Notes under the pieces: generated by a model | Told to the model about the DNA's origin: nothing | Database searches by the model: none | Seen by the model: only the letters and a program-made list of their open reading frames with translations | Virus record (IMG/VR): IMGVR_UViG_3300025853_009719 | Coordinates: 1-38,964 of that record | Reading direction: 5' to 3' (one strand) | Source: a virus | Length of the DNA stretch: 38,964 nt | Part shown: in pieces, positions 38,167 to 38,964 of the stretch | How positions within the stretch are numbered: the first letter of the stretch is position 1 | Layout: every line of letters starts with the position of its first letter | Made by a program: the position numbers and the translations under genes

Positions 38167-38964
38167 AATAAGTTCTCATAGTAAGTGTCTAAGCAATTAT
38201 AAATTGCTAACGTGATTTCTGCTTCTAAGTCGCAGTGTTTTTGTGTTTGTTCAAAAAGTCTTTCATAACTGTTTGAACCAAAACAATAATGTCCTGCTAC
38301 CAGTATTTTTGTTTCTGTGTTATCACCGATCATCCATTTTTGCCATTTATTACTTTCCAATACTGTACGTTCAAATTCATGTGTGTTAACATTATGTTCT
38401 TTAGCCAATGACAGTGTTACCTGTGTTTGTATAACACCTAACTGTGGAGCAATGTTACAAGCGTGTACTCCTGCGTTTCGACGCATTTGGATCTGTTCGG
38501 CAGTTAAGTAATCGGCATTGTGCTCTTTTAATTTTACATTACTCTGTTCAGCAAATGCAACCAACTTTTTAACCAAACCAGGTTCAAAACTGCCTATCTG
38601 TCTATCCTCCATGGTCAAACTGCCGGTCTGTGCCACCACAAACTCCATGTTTGGGTATTGACTGGCAAATCTAACATCGTCTTTGTATTTCTTAACCCCA
38701 GCCCTTACTCCAACATTTTCTTCTGTGCCAAATTCAAATTTAATATTGGGGTTTAGTTCCAAACAAAAGTTGAATAATTCGTCTGCTACCGGATAAGGAT
38801 CTTCACATCTGCTGGTATCGATGTGAATCAAATCAAATCCTGCTTCTATGTCTGCTTGAATTGTTTTCTTTGTAGCATTCACTGCATCTTTAATTGGCAG
38901 TTCACGTTCACTGTCTAAAAAGTATGGACCACAATGATCTCTACACAACATCAAATAGTCGCTA
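38163..38964 (-). CDS. TIM-barrel aldolase-like protein, 5' end outside window
   Basis: 267 codons are visible and the frame stays open to the window edge. LCRDHCGPYF, AGFDLIHIDTSRCED, FEFGTEENVG and LTAEQIQMRRNAGVHACNIAPQ resemble the D-tagatose-bisphosphate aldolase class II non-catalytic subunit (GatZ/KbaZ) fold, which is common in bacterial surface sugar loci. The usual zinc-site residues cannot be judged without the full gene. Assignment is tentative. It heads the operon that continues to the gene at 37072. Confidence 0.7.
   Translation of the reverse strand, partial: SDYLMLCRDHCGPYFLDSERELPIKDAVNATKKTIQADIEAGFDLIHIDTSRCEDPYPVADELFNFCLELNPNIKFEFGTEENVGVRAGVKKYKDDVRFASQYPNMEFVVAQTGSLTMEDRQIGSFEPGLVKKLVAFAEQSNVKLKEHNADYLTAEQIQMRRNAGVHACNIAPQLGVIQTQVTLSLAKEHNVNTHEFERTVLESNKWQKWMIGDNTETKILVAGHYCFGSNSYERLFEQTQKHCDLEAEITLAIYNCLDTYYENLL

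Noticed and set aside
1-38964. CRISPR arrays, insertion sequences, integrase or attachment sites
   Set aside because: I saw no regularly spaced repeats, transposase, recombinase or tRNA target in the window.

Overview
The window looks like part of the genome of a marine T4-like myovirus. All 64 genes I can support lie on the minus strand, so transcription runs from the right edge to the left edge. Genes are packed end to start with many ATGA, TAATG and TGATG overlaps. The phage hallmarks are a family-B DNA polymerase of T4 gp43 type, a probable gp45-like sliding clamp, a T4-type RNase H/5' nuclease, a DsbA-like dsDNA-binding protein, and a thymidylate synthase/dihydrofolate reductase pair. 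Many short conserved proteins resemble those of T4-like cyanophages and pelagic myophages. No photosynthesis gene, tRNA, integrase or structural module is visible. A tripartite tricarboxylate transporter set and a signal-peptide glycine-zipper protein point to a Gram-negative, probably proteobacterial, host. These assignments come from remembered family motifs, not from a database search.

Layout in the direction of transcription. At 38964-37072 are a partial TIM-barrel aldolase-like gene and an unknown carbohydrate-type gene. At 37045-31742 is the replication block: dsbA-like, a small membrane protein, DNA polymerase, an inserted methyltransferase, the clamp and a small protein. At 31752-29287 are DpdA (a tRNA-guanine-transglycosylase-like DNA-modifying enzyme), a 2OG-Fe(II) oxygenase and a DUF465-like protein. 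At 28808-21420 is a long stretch of sugar and small-molecule enzymes: Gfo/Idh oxidoreductase, zinc dehydrogenase, QueD-like T-fold protein, glycosyltransferase, two tandem half-size DegT aminotransferases, SGNH hydrolase and a second oxygenase. At 21410-15267 are FolE, a cupin, a phosphoribosyltransferase, a radical SAM protein, QueD, a second cupin, a glycine-zipper protein, MazG and QueE. At 15267-10748 are small conserved phage genes and RNase H. At 10751-6838 is an accessory island with tctB (57 aa), tctA, a structured non-coding stretch, tctC and a PP-loop enzyme. At 6756-2909 are small genes plus a MoxR-type AAA+ ATPase and its VWA/metallopeptidase partner, several with their own sigma70-like promoter. 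At 2909-1 are small genes, then folA and thyA.

FolE, QueD, QueE and DpdA together indicate that the phage makes a 7-deazaguanine base and places it in its DNA. No QueC is present in the window, so the product could be the 7-carboxy form, or QueC may come from the host or from outside the window.

The most interesting regulatory observations are: (i) a hairpin at 2046-2089 that hides a ribosome binding site and carries a late-promoter-like box in its loop; (ii) a family of 17-bp-spacer promoters at 4.2-6.8 kb with a TTC/GAA dyad in the spacer and a 13-bp repeat next to them; (iii) consensus promoters placed so close to thyA and rnh that the mRNAs should be leaderless; and (iv) a dense set of hairpins between tctA and tctC. 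AT-rich accessory genes (radical SAM, aminotransferases, methyltransferase, aldolase region) alternate with a more balanced conserved backbone, a pattern that fits cassette-like gain of genes.
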